Assembly: GCA_035998445.1 (NCBI GenBank)
Contig: DASYHQ010000028.1
Location: 20,839 to 84,838 of the forward strand
Source of the DNA: Tepidisphaeraceae bacterium
Lineage (GTDB): Bacteria; Planctomycetota; Phycisphaerae; Tepidisphaerales; Tepidisphaeraceae
DNA length: 64,000 nucleotides
Direction: 5' to 3'
Within the stretch, counting starts at the first letter, position 1, and every line of letters starts with the position of its first letter. The position numbers and the translations under genes are program-made. Below, in pieces: positions 25,563 to 34,999 of the stretch. The notes below the pieces were generated by a model, which was not told the DNA's origin, did not search any database, and was given only the letters and a program-made list of their open reading frames with translations.

Positions 25563-27707
25563 ATGAGTCACGAGTCTCGTCGCAAAAAAGACAAGTCCCT
25601 GCGCAATTTCGGGCGTGCGTGCCGGTTTCTGTGGCCGTACCGCAGGACGGTGATCATTTCGATCATCTGCGCGCTCTTCGTCGGCGTGGCGTTCACCGGT
25701 GGCATCACGGCGATGCTGCCGATCATGCGCGTGCTGCTGAACAACCAGACTGTGGCGGAATGGGCGAACGGGCAGATCGCCGAGAAGCGGCTGGGCGTCC
25801 AACTGTCCGACGACACCGCCGACGTGCGGGTGCTGCGCGTTGAGGACGGCAGCCCCGCCGACCGAGCAGGGCTGAAGCCGACGGACATCGTGTCGGCCGA
25901 GACCGATACCGGCCAAGAGCGCCGCAACAAACTGAAGTACTTAGCGGACCCATCCGTTCAGCAGGCGACCGTCGCCGACAAACTGGTCAACCTGGAACCC
26001 GCGCCGGCCTACCTGAACCTGAGCGGCAACATCGCGGCCAAGTTCCCCGAACGGCCGCTGTACGCGATCGCGGTGGCGTTCGGCATCATCGCGGTCATCA
26101 CCACGATCGGGAACGTCATCCGCTTCTTCCAAGAATACCTCGCCGACCGGGCCGCCATTCTTGCGGTGCGCGACATCCGGCGGCACCTGTACGACCACGT
26201 GCTGCACGTGCCGATGTCGTTCTTCGGACAAAAGGGGACCAGCGACGTCACCAGCCGACTGGTCACCGATGCGCAGGGCCTGCAGGAAGGTTTCCGCCTC
26301 GTGTTGGGCCAAAGCATTCAGGAACCGATCAAGGTCGCGTTCGCGCTGGGACTGGCACTGTTTCTCAGTTGGAAGCTGACGCTCTTCATCGTGCTGTTCG
26401 GGCCGATCATGTTCCTGATCATCAAGAAGTTCGGCAAGAAGATGCGCCGCGCCAGCCGCGAGGCCATGGCCAAGTCGTCGAGCATGCTGGGACAGATCGA
26501 AGGGACGCTGATCGGCATAAGAGTCGTGAAGGGCGCCAACGCCGAGCGGTTCGAGCGCCGGCGCTACGCGGGCATTATGGGTCAGCTGAGCGTCGAGCAG
26601 CTCCGCATGAGCCGCTACGACGCGCTGAGCTCGCCGATCATCGAGACGCTGTCGCTGTTCGTCATCGGCGGGGTGGTGCTGTTCGCATCGTACCTCGTGC
26701 TGGAGGCGCACACGCTCGAGAAGACGACCTTCTTCCTCGTGATGGTCTGCCTAGGTGGCATTGGTGAGAGCCTGAGGCGGACGAGCAAGGTGAATAACCT
26801 TTTGCAGCGATCGAACGCCGCCGCGACGCGCATTTTTGAGACGATTGACTTGCCGTCGGAGAAGTCGCGCACGGAGGAGGAAAAGGCCCTGCCGCGCGTG
26901 CGGCTCAAGCCGATCACGCAGGAAGTGCGGTTCGAGAACATCAGCTTCACCTACCCCGGCGCCACGACGCCGGCGTTGGTCGACGTCAGCCTGGCGGTGC
27001 CCAAGGGCAAGAGCGTTGCGGTCGTGGGGCGCAACGGCAGTGGCAAGACGACCCTGCTGGCGCTGCTGCCGCGTTTTTACGACCCCACGCTGGGGCGGGT
27101 TTCGATCGATGGCGTCGACGTGCGCAACGTCACCCGCAACAGCCTCCGTGACCAGATCAGCCTGGTGACGCAGGACAGCGTGATTTTCCCCGGCACCGTC
27201 GCCGAGAACGTCGCCTACGGCCACCCACTGGCGCACCTGCTGCGGTCAACGACGCCCCGGGCGCTCGCCACGACGCGCCAATTGCGTGCTGATGTCGAAA
27301 ACGCCGCCAAGCGGGCGTTTGCCCACGAGTTCATCCTGGAAAAGAACGGCGGGTACGACCACTTCCTCGACGGGTTGGGGGGTGGGCTCTCCGGCGGTCA
27401 GAAGCAGCGCCTGAACATCGCCCGCGCCATCCTACGGCAGTCGCCGATCCTGATTCTCGACGAGGCCACCAGTCAGGTGGATGCTGAGAGCGAACACTTG
27501 ATCCAGCAGGCGATCGAAAGCCTGATGCACGAGCGTACCACGTTCGTCATTGCCCACCGCTTCAGCACCATCATGTCGGCCGACACGATTGTGGTGATGG
27601 ACAAGGGTCGCATCGTCGGCCAGGGCAAGCATGACGAACTGCTGGAGACGTGCAAAACCTACGCGCAGCTGTACGAACGCCAACTGTTCGGTGGCACCGG
27701 CGCGTAA
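25563..27707 (+). CDS. MsbA-like ABC exporter with a PDZ-like insertion
   Basis: A 714-residue fused permease-ATPase half transporter. TM1 is at about 30-58. Between TM1 and TM2 (from about 166) lies an extra segment of roughly 100 residues containing a PDZ-like core at 78-120: DVRVLRVEDGSPADRAG, then LKPTDIV. The remaining TM helices follow, then the ATPase: Walker A GRNGSGKTT, Q loop VTQDS, signature LSGGQKQR, Walker B ILILDEATSQVD and H loop IAHR. Homologues flip lipid A or other lipids, and lipid A genes occur in this window. The PDZ segment would face the periplasm. Start supported by AAAGG 10 nt upstream; a promoter lies at 25479-25506. Confidence 0.88.
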   Translation: MSHESRRKKDKSLRNFGRACRFLWPYRRTVIISIICALFVGVAFTGGITAMLPIMRVLLNNQTVAEWANGQIAEKRLGVQLSDDTADVRVLRVEDGSPADRAGLKPTDIVSAETDTGQERRNKLKYLADPSVQQATVADKLVNLEPAPAYLNLSGNIAAKFPERPLYAIAVAFGIIAVITTIGNVIRFFQEYLADRAAILAVRDIRRHLYDHVLHVPMSFFGQKGTSDVTSRLVTDAQGLQEGFRLVLGQSIQEPIKVAFALGLALFLSWKLTLFIVLFGPIMFLIIKKFGKKMRRASREAMAKSSSMLGQIEGTLIGIRVVKGANAERFERRRYAGIMGQLSVEQLRMSRYDALSSPIIETLSLFVIGGVVLFASYLVLEAHTLEKTTFFLVMVCLGGIGESLRRTSKVNNLLQRSNAAATRIFETIDLPSEKSRTEEEKALPRVRLKPITQEVRFENISFTYPGATTPALVDVSLAVPKGKSVAVVGRNGSGKTTLLALLPRFYDPTLGRVSIDGVDVRNVTRNSLRDQISLVTQDSVIFPGTVAENVAYGHPLAHLLRSTTPRALATTRQLRADVENAAKRAFAHEFILEKNGGYDHFLDGLGGGLSGGQKQRLNIARAILRQSPILILDEATSQVDAESEHLIQQAIESLMHERTTFVIAHRFSTIMSADTIVVMDKGRIVGQGKHDELLETCKTYAQLYERQLFGGTGA

Positions 27708-27740
27708 GCCTTTCATCGCAAACTAGCGCAACGCTCAACT

Positions 27741-27822
27741 CGTCATCCTGAGGTACCTCGAAGGATCTATTTCTCCGACGTCGGGGGAGGAAAGAGATCT
27801 TTCGGAGTACCTCAGGATGACG
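27741..27822. repeat. Dispersed palindrome family D, full copy
   Basis: Arms starting CGTCATCCTGAGGTAC and ending GTACCTCAGGATGACG, with imperfect interior. It lies between the convergent ABC exporter and DUF2892-like gene and may act as a bidirectional terminator. A single arm recurs at 46559-46591. Confidence 0.9.
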
Positions 27823-27831
27823 GAGAAGTAC

Positions 27832-28236
27832 CTAGGTTGCCGTGGACGAATGCCGCGCCGGTGGGTCGCTTGCGGGGAACGATTCCATCGACATCTCGTC
27901 GACCTCATCTTCGGGTGACTGGTTCGACTGACTGTGGTCGTCGTGCTGGAACGATGGCGACGCGTTGACGTCGCGCTCCTTGGCGGCCCGTTCCCAGCTA
28001 CCGCACGCCACGCGATCAATGAGGCTACGGCCCGTGAACCCGCGGTAGACGAGACACGCGCCCAGCGCGATCGCGCCCAGCCCGAAAAAGCCCCGCTGCT
28101 TCACGCCCCACAGTGCCGTGTACAAACCACCCGCAGCAAAAAGCGTAGTGGTGGCGGGATCGACCTCTTCCTGCCGCATGGTGACGTACTGATCGCCGAC
28201 CTTCTTCACGATGTATCGCGGGGTGGAACTCGCCAT
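27832..28236 (-). CDS. DUF2892-like small membrane protein with ESFPASDPP motif
   Basis: A 134-residue protein. The ATG at 28236 has AAGGAG 8 nt upstream and is preferred over the upstream 28278. After a basic start (STPRYIVKKVGDQYV) come two hydrophobic segments, LFAAGGLYTALWGV and FFGLGAIALGACLVYRGFTG, resembling the DUF2892 two-helix fold. The hydrophilic tail has acidic and His/Asp/Ser-rich residues, then MSMESFPASDPPA, a motif seen at the ends of many small bacterial proteins and thought to be a short conserved tag of unknown role. The tail begins close to repeat family D, which lies just past the stop. Function unknown. Confidence 0.65.
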   Translation of the reverse strand: MASSTPRYIVKKVGDQYVTMRQEEVDPATTTLFAAGGLYTALWGVKQRGFFGLGAIALGACLVYRGFTGRSLIDRVACGSWERAAKERDVNASPSFQHDDHSQSNQSPEDEVDEMSMESFPASDPPARHSSTAT

Positions 28237-28278
28237 GATGTTGCTCCTTATTTCCGAACTGACTTCGTTTGGAATCAT

Positions 28279-28632
28279 AGTTTGAGCAAAACGTGGACCA
28301 ACCCACCGGACTCATTGCAAAGCGGGTTCATCCACATCGGTAAGCCGAATTGTCACGTTTTCGCAGCGAGTGCGTCGCGAAACACAGGCACAAAGAACCC
28401 ACCAACGAAATGTGGACTGCCTCAATGTTTTTCGTCTTGTCAAGAAATAAAATTGGAATTTGCAACTTTAATTTTGGTGGGGTAGAGTGTGCTTGTGGTG
28501 TGTAACGCCTAATGCGTTTGCACCTGAGCCCGCTCGGGGAGGGGGCCGTCCGCTTTACCCATGTCACAAATTACGGGGTTCCGTGATGCTACGGGTGGGT
28601 GGTGCGTGGGTCGTCGACTCAAGGGAGCAACC
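28279..28632. other. AT-rich gene-free leader upstream of the secreted repeat proteins
   Basis: No supported gene. The centre (about 28420-28480) is clearly more AT-rich than the surroundings and holds the candidate promoter at 28460-28488. A longer frame of the downstream gene starts at 28561 but is not needed. Confidence 0.5.
28460..28488 (+). promoter_or_regulatory. Candidate promoter of the first PPC-repeat protein
   Basis: TTGCAA (28460-28465) and TAGAGT (28483-28488) are 17 bp apart in an AT-rich tract. Each matches consensus at 4 of 6 positions. The leader would be about 138 nt. Confidence 0.35.
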
Positions 28633-31600
28633 ATGCGTATTGGTAAAGTGATGTCGGGTGGAGATCTCGTCGCGAAGAAGCTTAACTCGGCGATATCGGC
28701 CGCGCTCAGGGGCGGGCGGCCGATGGAACGCCTGGAGCCTCGCCGGTCGTACTCAAGCGCACCCATCGAGCGCCTCGAGGAGCGACGGCTGTTCGCCACG
28801 ATCGGGCTCGACCCCACCTTCGGGGGTGGCGATGGCGTGGCGGCGACGGACGCCGAGCCCAAGGGGGCGGGATCGGTCACGTTGGCGGACGGGTCGATCG
28901 TCATCGGCGGCGTGCAGTACGCGTCGGAGGACGCGTTCCAGATCGTGTTGACCAAGCTGCGGCCCGACGGGAGCCTCGATACCACCTTCGGTGGCGGAGA
29001 CGGCGTGGGGGAGATCACCGTACCGTACGACATGGACGGCGTCGGCGTCCGCGCGTTCGACACTATCGCACCCGCGCCAGGCGGCAAGTTCGTCCTCGGC
29101 ACGCGCCTGGGTGACCTTCAGGGCGGGCCCGTGTTCGACCTGTTTTTGGCCCGGTTCAACGGCGACGGGTCGATCGATAGTTCGTTCAGCGGGGACGGGC
29201 TCGTGACCGGGTTTGCCGGGAACGATATCCACGACGTGCTGGTCCAGCCCGACGGCAAGACCCTCGTTCTCGGCGAAGCCATCTACACCGAGATGTCGGT
29301 CACCCGGCTGAACGTCGATGGGTCGCTCGACCTGGGCTTTGGTGGGAACGGGACGGGCACGATCTCGCGAAGCGTCGACCTCTTCACCGACGGGACTACG
29401 CTCGGCCTGACGCCGGACGGTCGTATTTACGTGGGCGGCGACGTCAGCGGCGATAACAGGGTTAACTATGCCCTCTTCCGATACACGTCGGCCGGACTGA
29501 TCGATACCTCCTTCGGCGGTGGCGATGGGTACGTCTTGGGCGAGAACGGCGGCGCCAGGGACATGGTCGTCGAACCGAGCGGGAACGTGGTCATAATTGG
29601 CAGTTACGGCGCATACTACTCGGACATCGGGCTTCAGCGATTCACCGCCAATGGGACCGCGTCGACCTTCCAATTCTACTCGTCTTACAACAACGAGCCC
29701 CATGCCGGCCCCCCGTACGACAGCTACCCCAACTCGATCACGCAGTATGGTGGTAAGTTCTACGTCGCGTTGGGCCAGGACACGCCCGCGTCCGGCGCCG
29801 ACGAGAGCGCGCTGCTCCGCTTCAACGCGGATCTCACCCCCGACACAAGCTTCAACAGTCCCCCGGCCCCGGGTCAGCCCACCAACGGGTTCATCTACGA
29901 TCGCAACGTCTTCTCGCAGGAGCGCCCCCGCATCGTCGACGTCGGCCCCACCGGCCGCGTGACGGTGACGGACGCCGTTCGCGGCGTGTACGCCTTCAGC
30001 TACGGCGGGGACGACACGATCGCCCAAGCACTTCCGCTGGCCATCGGCACGACCAACTTCGGCGAGGTGTTCGACAACACCGACGTCGCGATGCGCAAGG
30101 TGACGGTCACGGCTGGCAAGCGCATCGGGTTCGACGTCGACCTGCCCGACGGCAGCTCGCTGAACTCGTACCTGCGCCTGTTCGACGCCCAGGGGCGCGA
30201 GCTGGCCAAGAACGATGACGCGCCGGCGCTCGGCGAACCAATCGGCGCTGACGCCTACCTCGACTACACGTTCGCGACGGCCGGCACCTACTACGTGGGC
30301 GTCTCGGGGGCGGGCAACGACGCGTACAGCGCGGTCACCGGCGCGGGCGCTGTCCAAGCGAGTTTCGGGCGATTTGAGCTCACCGCAACCCCGCTCGCGC
30401 CCGAGGCCAACGGGCGCATCGCGGGCGCCGTCCCGCTGCCCATCAACACCACACGTTACGCGACCGTCTCCGACCCTACGGACGTCGACGTCTACGCGGT
30501 CACCGTCGTCGCTGGCCAGCGCGTGATGTTCGACGTCGACAGCAACGGCAGCAGCTTGAACGGCTACCTGCGCCTGTTCGACGCCGGCGGTGCTCAGCTG
30601 GCATCTAACGACAATCGCGCCGCGCCGGGCGAACAGGTGGCGCTGATGCCGTACATCGATCACACTTTCACGACGGCCGGCACGTACTACGTGGCGGTCT
30701 CCGGTAGTGGCAATAGCAGCTACAACCCAACCACCGGGACCGGCCGCACGCCGGGCAGCGTGGGCGCCTACTCGCTCGAGGTCACGGTCCCCGTCCGTGC
30801 CACGACCCCGCTGGGCCTGAACGACAGCGTCTTCCGCTCGATCGATGCCGGCACCGAGATCGACTACTACGCGATCACCGTATCGGCCGGCCAGCGCGTC
30901 GGCTTCGACATGGATTCTGGTTTCAGTCCGCTGAACGGTTACCTGCGCGTCTTCTCGAGCGACTGGCGCGAGCTGGCCCACAACGACAACGGCGCCGCCC
31001 CGGGCGAAGGCCCCACCCTGATGCCGTACCTCGAGTACGCGTTCGCCACGGCCGGCACGTATTACGTCAGCGTCAGCGGCTACCCGAACACCGGTTACGA
31101 CCCACTGACGGGCCTCGGCACCGTTTCCGGAAGCACCGGCACGTACCGGCTGTCCACCATGACGCCTCCACTTCCGCCGGTGGAATCCAATGACCGGATT
31201 TCGACGGCCGACCGCGCATCGCTGAACGCGACGAAGACCAACCAGGACATCGCCGACGGCACCGACGTCGACCTCTACCGCGTCACCGTACAGCAGGGCC
31301 AGCGCGTTGGCTTCGACGTCGACACCAACGGCAGCCCGCTCGACAGCTACATGCGCCTGTTCGACAGCAGCGGGCGGCAGCTGGCCGCCAACGACGACGG
31401 CATCGCGCCCGGCGAGCAGATCCACCGCAGCCCGTATATCGCCTACACGTTCCCCGCCGCCGGCACGTACTACGTCGCCGTCAGCGGCAAGGACAACCGG
31501 GCCTACAACCCGATCACCGGCGGCGGCGACACGAACGGCAGCAGCACCGGCGCCTACACGCTGGACGTGCGCGTCCTGCCGGGCCCGACGCCGACCGACA

Positions 31601-31995
31601 CGAACGACCGGCTGTCGACCGCGACGGGCGCGCCGCTGAACACGACGAAGACCAATCAGGACATCGCCGACGGCACCGATGTCGACCTGTTCCGCATCAC
31701 CGTCGCCGCCGGCCAGCGCATCGGCTTCGACGTCGACAACAACGGCAGCGGCCTCGACAGCTACATGCGCCTGTTCGACGCCAGCGGCCGGCAGCTGGCC
31801 GCCAACGAGAACGGCGTCGCGCCCGGCGAGCAGATCCACCTCAGCCCGTACATCGCCTACACGTTCGCGACGGCCGGCACGTACTACGTCGCCGTCAGCA
31901 GCACCGGCAACACCGGCTACGACCCGCTGAGCGGCTTGGGCGACGTGCTCGGCCGCAGCACCGGCGCCTACACGCTCGACATCCGCGTGCTGTAA
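28633..31995 (+). CDS. Large secreted protein: LEPR-like motif, delta-60 repeats, five PPC domains
   Basis: A 1120-residue surface or secreted protein. GGGAGC precedes the ATG at 28633. The N-terminus has two copies of the planctomycete RLE-P/E-RR motif (MERLEPRRS and IERLEERRLF) instead of a classic signal peptide. Residues ~57-455 are delta-60-type repeats (GLDPTFGGGDG, LARFNGDGSIDSSF). Five pre-peptidase C-terminal-like domains follow, each with an RVGFDVD, YLRLFD and TFATAGTYYVAVSG core; approximate DNA bounds 30010-30390, 30400-30780, 30790-31160, 31180-31580 and 31590-31990. There is no catalytic domain or sortase, dockerin or PEP-CTERM tail. It is the first of three tandem paralogues. 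It may be an adhesin or matrix protein; this is inference. Confidence 0.8.
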   Translation: MRIGKVMSGGDLVAKKLNSAISAALRGGRPMERLEPRRSYSSAPIERLEERRLFATIGLDPTFGGGDGVAATDAEPKGAGSVTLADGSIVIGGVQYASEDAFQIVLTKLRPDGSLDTTFGGGDGVGEITVPYDMDGVGVRAFDTIAPAPGGKFVLGTRLGDLQGGPVFDLFLARFNGDGSIDSSFSGDGLVTGFAGNDIHDVLVQPDGKTLVLGEAIYTEMSVTRLNVDGSLDLGFGGNGTGTISRSVDLFTDGTTLGLTPDGRIYVGGDVSGDNRVNYALFRYTSAGLIDTSFGGGDGYVLGENGGARDMVVEPSGNVVIIGSYGAYYSDIGLQRFTANGTASTFQFYSSYNNEPHAGPPYDSYPNSITQYGGKFYVALGQDTPASGADESALLRFNADLTPDTSFNSPPAPGQPTNGFIYDRNVFSQERPRIVDVGPTGRVTVTDAVRGVYAFSYGGDDTIAQALPLAIGTTNFGEVFDNTDVAMRKVTVTAGKRIGFDVDLPDGSSLNSYLRLFDAQGRELAKNDDAPALGEPIGADAYLDYTFATAGTYYVGVSGAGNDAYSAVTGAGAVQASFGRFELTATPLAPEANGRIAGAVPLPINTTRYATVSDPTDVDVYAVTVVAGQRVMFDVDSNGSSLNGYLRLFDAGGAQLASNDNRAAPGEQVALMPYIDHTFTTAGTYYVAVSGSGNSSYNPTTGTGRTPGSVGAYSLEVTVPVRATTPLGLNDSVFRSIDAGTEIDYYAITVSAGQRVGFDMDSGFSPLNGYLRVFSSDWRELAHNDNGAAPGEGPTLMPYLEYAFATAGTYYVSVSGYPNTGYDPLTGLGTVSGSTGTYRLSTMTPPLPPVESNDRISTADRASLNATKTNQDIADGTDVDLYRVTVQQGQRVGFDVDTNGSPLDSYMRLFDSSGRQLAANDDGIAPGEQIHRSPYIAYTFPAAGTYYVAVSGKDNRAYNPITGGGDTNGSSTGAYTLDVRVLPGPTPTDTNDRLSTATGAPLNTTKTNQDIADGTDVDLFRITVAAGQRIGFDVDNNGSGLDSYMRLFDASGRQLAANENGVAPGEQIHLSPYIAYTFATAGTYYVAVSSTGNTGYDPLSGLGDVLGRSTGAYTLDIRVL

Positions 31996-32132
31996 AGGTA
32001 CTCGTGAAGGTGCGGATGAATCACACCGGTGCCTGCCGAGAGGCGGGCGCCGGTGATCCGGCCGACAGGCGTGCAAGGGTGAGGGTGTCACCTGTAGGCC
32101 TGTCGTGGAAAGCCAAAAAAAGGGAAGATTTC

Positions 32133-34784
32133 ATGCATTTCATCAAGCGAAAGTCACAGGCGTTGTCCAAGACCAATCGCCGGCCGTCCGCATCGACAAG
32201 GGCCGTCGCGACGGCTTGTCACCGTGCGGCCATCGAGCAGCTGGAGGACCGCCGGCTGTTCAACGCCGCGATCGCCGCGGTGCCGGGCGAGCGGTCGGCC
32301 GACAACACGATCGCCGGTGCCAACGCGCTGCCGTTGAACACCGTGGTGGAAGGACGGACGTTCGACAGCACGGACATCGCGATCTTCAAGTTGGTCGCCA
32401 CGCCGGGACAGACGATCAAGATTGATCTCGATAACGGTTCGACGAGCGGGCTCAACTCGTACATGCGCCTGTTCGACGCCAGCGGCCGCCAGTTGGCCGC
32501 CAACGACGACGAGCTGGCGACGCCGCCGTTTGGTCAGACGGCCAACGATTCGTTCATCACCTACAAGTTCCCCGCCGCCGGCACGTACTACGTCGGCATC
32601 AGCGGCAACCGGAACACGACCTACAACCCGGTCGACGGCACCGGCACCACCGGCTCGAGCTGGGGCGCGTTCTTCCTGACCGCCATCCCGCTGCCGCCGG
32701 TCGACACGAACGACACGCTCGCCAGCGCGACCGGCGCGCCGCTGAACACGACGAAGATCAACCAGGACATCGCGATCGACGGCACCGACGTCGATCTGTT
32801 CCGCGTCACCGTCGCCGCCGGCCAGACGGTCGGCTTCGACCTCGACACCAACGGTAGCCCGCTCGACGCGTACATGCGCCTGTTCGACAGCGGTGGCAAC
32901 CAGCTCGACGCCAACGATGACGGCGTCGCGCCCGGCGAGCAGATGCACCGCAGCCCCTACCTCGCCCACACGTTCGCGCGGGCCGGCACGTACTACGTCG
33001 GCATCAGCGGCAAGGGCAACCAGGGCTACGATCCGCTCACCGGCGACGGCGACGCGGTCGGCAGCAGCGGCGCCTACACGCTCGACGTGCGCACGCTGGC
33101 AACGCCGGCCGTGCCGACCGATACCAACGACCGCATCGCCACCGCGATCGGCGCGCCGCTGAACACGATCAAGTTCAACCAGAGCATCGTCGAGCCGCGC
33201 GACGTCGACATGTTCCGCTTCACCGTCACGGCCGGCCAGCGCATCGGCTTCGACGTCGACACGAACGGCAGCCCGCTGGACGGCTACCTGCGCCTCTTCG
33301 ACTCTAGCGGCAACCAGCTGGCCGCCAACGACGACGGCGCCGCCGAGTTCGAGCGGCCGCACCGCAGCCCGTACCTCGCCCACACGTTCGCGCGGGCCGG
33401 CACGTACTACGTCGGCATCAGCGGCAAGGGCAACCAGAACTACAACCCGCTGACCGGCGCCGGCGACGCCGCCGGCAGCACCGGCGCGTACACGCTGGAG
33501 CTCAACGACCTGGCCTTCGGCGGCCAGAGCAGCTACGGCGGTGCCGACGCGACCGTCACCACTGTCGACGTCGCGTTCGACGCCGCCGGCAACCGCTACG
33601 TGCTGTCGGACTTCCGCGGCACCGTCGACTTCGACCCGGGCCTGGGCATCACGACGCTCTCGACGACCACCGAGCCGCTGCGCGCGCTGGCGAAGTATGC
33701 GCCGGACAACAAGCTGATCTACGTCCGCACGGTGGACAAGTCGGACAACGGCCGCCCGATGGACGACCTGGCGGTCACGCCCAACGGGCACGCGTACGTC
33801 GGCTGGAACGACATCGACAATTTCGGGACCACCTTTGAGATCAACCGGTTCGGAGTCAGCCACATCAAGCCCGACGGATCCGACGGCATCGGCTTATCGC
33901 GACGCGGCATCAGCGATGGGTACCCACTCGCCGTCAACGCGCTGGCGGTCGCGCCGGACGGCACGCTGTTCATCGGTGGGTACTTCAATTCCCCCGATGG
34001 CAACTACGGCTTAATCGAGTCGCTCAACGAGGACGGTACCGAAGGCCGGCTGAACCGCAGCTACTACGGTTCCAACGGGATCGAAGCCCTCGTCGTCGCC
34101 CCGTCCGGTGACATCTATGTCGGTACGGACGGATCGTTGACCAATTATGAGGACCCGGCCCTAGCGGTGTCGAAGATCGACGGCACGACCGGCGATGTCG
34201 TTTGGGAACAACCGGTCGGCCGCGAGGGGAACTCGAGCAACAGGATCGGGTCCATCTCCGGCCTCGCGTACGATACCGCCAACAATCGCTTGTTCGTTAG
34301 CGGGAACCACACGACAGACGCAGGCAATGTCGACTTCGACCCCACCGCCGGCGTCCAACACCTGCCCGCCGGTGACTTCGTCTGGGCGCTGACCGAGTCC
34401 GCCGACGGCCGGTCCGTCGTCGCCGGCCAAGCCGTGTCCACGGTTGGCAACGAGATGCAGATCGACAGCGCCGGCAACGTCTACGTCGCGGATACGTTCA
34501 GCGGCACGGTCGACGCCAATCCGGGCAGCGGCGTGCGCAACGTCACCAGCGCCGGGGGCACCGACGCCATCGTCACCAAGCTCACCGGCGGCCTCCAGTT
34601 CAACGACGCGTTCCGCATCGGTGGCAGCGGCGACGACACCGTGCAGGGCATCACGATGTTCGACGACGACCTGTACGTCGCCGGCAGCTACCAGGGCACC
34701 GTCGACTTCCTGCCCGGCAACGGCACCGTCAACCGCACCGCCAACGGTGATCAGGACGGCTACGTCGTACGCGTGTTCGCTTAA
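32133..34784 (+). CDS. Large secreted protein: LEPR-like motif, three PPC domains, beta-propeller-like repeats
   Basis: An 883-residue paralogue of its neighbours with the modules in the opposite order. AGGGA lies 8 nt before the ATG at 32133; the frame is open further upstream without coding character. The N-terminus has a basic stretch and IEQLEDRRLFNAA. Three PPC-like domains follow (DNA about 32290-32690, 32700-33100 and 33110-33510), each with YMRLFD or YLRLFD and GTYYVGISG. The rest is SBBP/propeller-like repeat sequence with FDAAGNRYV, GTVDFDPG and VAPSGDIYVGTDG. GTVDFDPG also recurs near the end as GTVDFLPG. No enzyme motif is visible. Confidence 0.78.
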   Translation: MHFIKRKSQALSKTNRRPSASTRAVATACHRAAIEQLEDRRLFNAAIAAVPGERSADNTIAGANALPLNTVVEGRTFDSTDIAIFKLVATPGQTIKIDLDNGSTSGLNSYMRLFDASGRQLAANDDELATPPFGQTANDSFITYKFPAAGTYYVGISGNRNTTYNPVDGTGTTGSSWGAFFLTAIPLPPVDTNDTLASATGAPLNTTKINQDIAIDGTDVDLFRVTVAAGQTVGFDLDTNGSPLDAYMRLFDSGGNQLDANDDGVAPGEQMHRSPYLAHTFARAGTYYVGISGKGNQGYDPLTGDGDAVGSSGAYTLDVRTLATPAVPTDTNDRIATAIGAPLNTIKFNQSIVEPRDVDMFRFTVTAGQRIGFDVDTNGSPLDGYLRLFDSSGNQLAANDDGAAEFERPHRSPYLAHTFARAGTYYVGISGKGNQNYNPLTGAGDAAGSTGAYTLELNDLAFGGQSSYGGADATVTTVDVAFDAAGNRYVLSDFRGTVDFDPGLGITTLSTTTEPLRALAKYAPDNKLIYVRTVDKSDNGRPMDDLAVTPNGHAYVGWNDIDNFGTTFEINRFGVSHIKPDGSDGIGLSRRGISDGYPLAVNALAVAPDGTLFIGGYFNSPDGNYGLIESLNEDGTEGRLNRSYYGSNGIEALVVAPSGDIYVGTDGSLTNYEDPALAVSKIDGTTGDVVWEQPVGREGNSSNRIGSISGLAYDTANNRLFVSGNHTTDAGNVDFDPTAGVQHLPAGDFVWALTESADGRSVVAGQAVSTVGNEMQIDSAGNVYVADTFSGTVDANPGSGVRNVTSAGGTDAIVTKLTGGLQFNDAFRIGGSGDDTVQGITMFDDDLYVAGSYQGTVDFLPGNGTVNRTANGDQDGYVVRVFA

Positions 34785-34999
34785 ATGTCCTTGTCACTCG
34801 TGCGACCGACAACACGTGCTAATCGCGCGATCTGTGACAACATGCAACCAGAAGAGCACCGATCCCGGCGGTTAACGCGGCCGGGTCGGACTGTGCGGGT
34901 GAGCTGGAGGCCGCGAGGCCGAGTTGGCGCGACCGGCCAGCCCAACCGCGAGCCGGGACGAAGGGTATATGGGAAGCACAGCTTTCCAAGGGAGTCACG

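Noticed and set aside
28753..32091. 1112-residue minus-strand open frame
   Set aside because: Antisense shadow of the PPC-domain gene; its repeats mirror the sense-strand domains.
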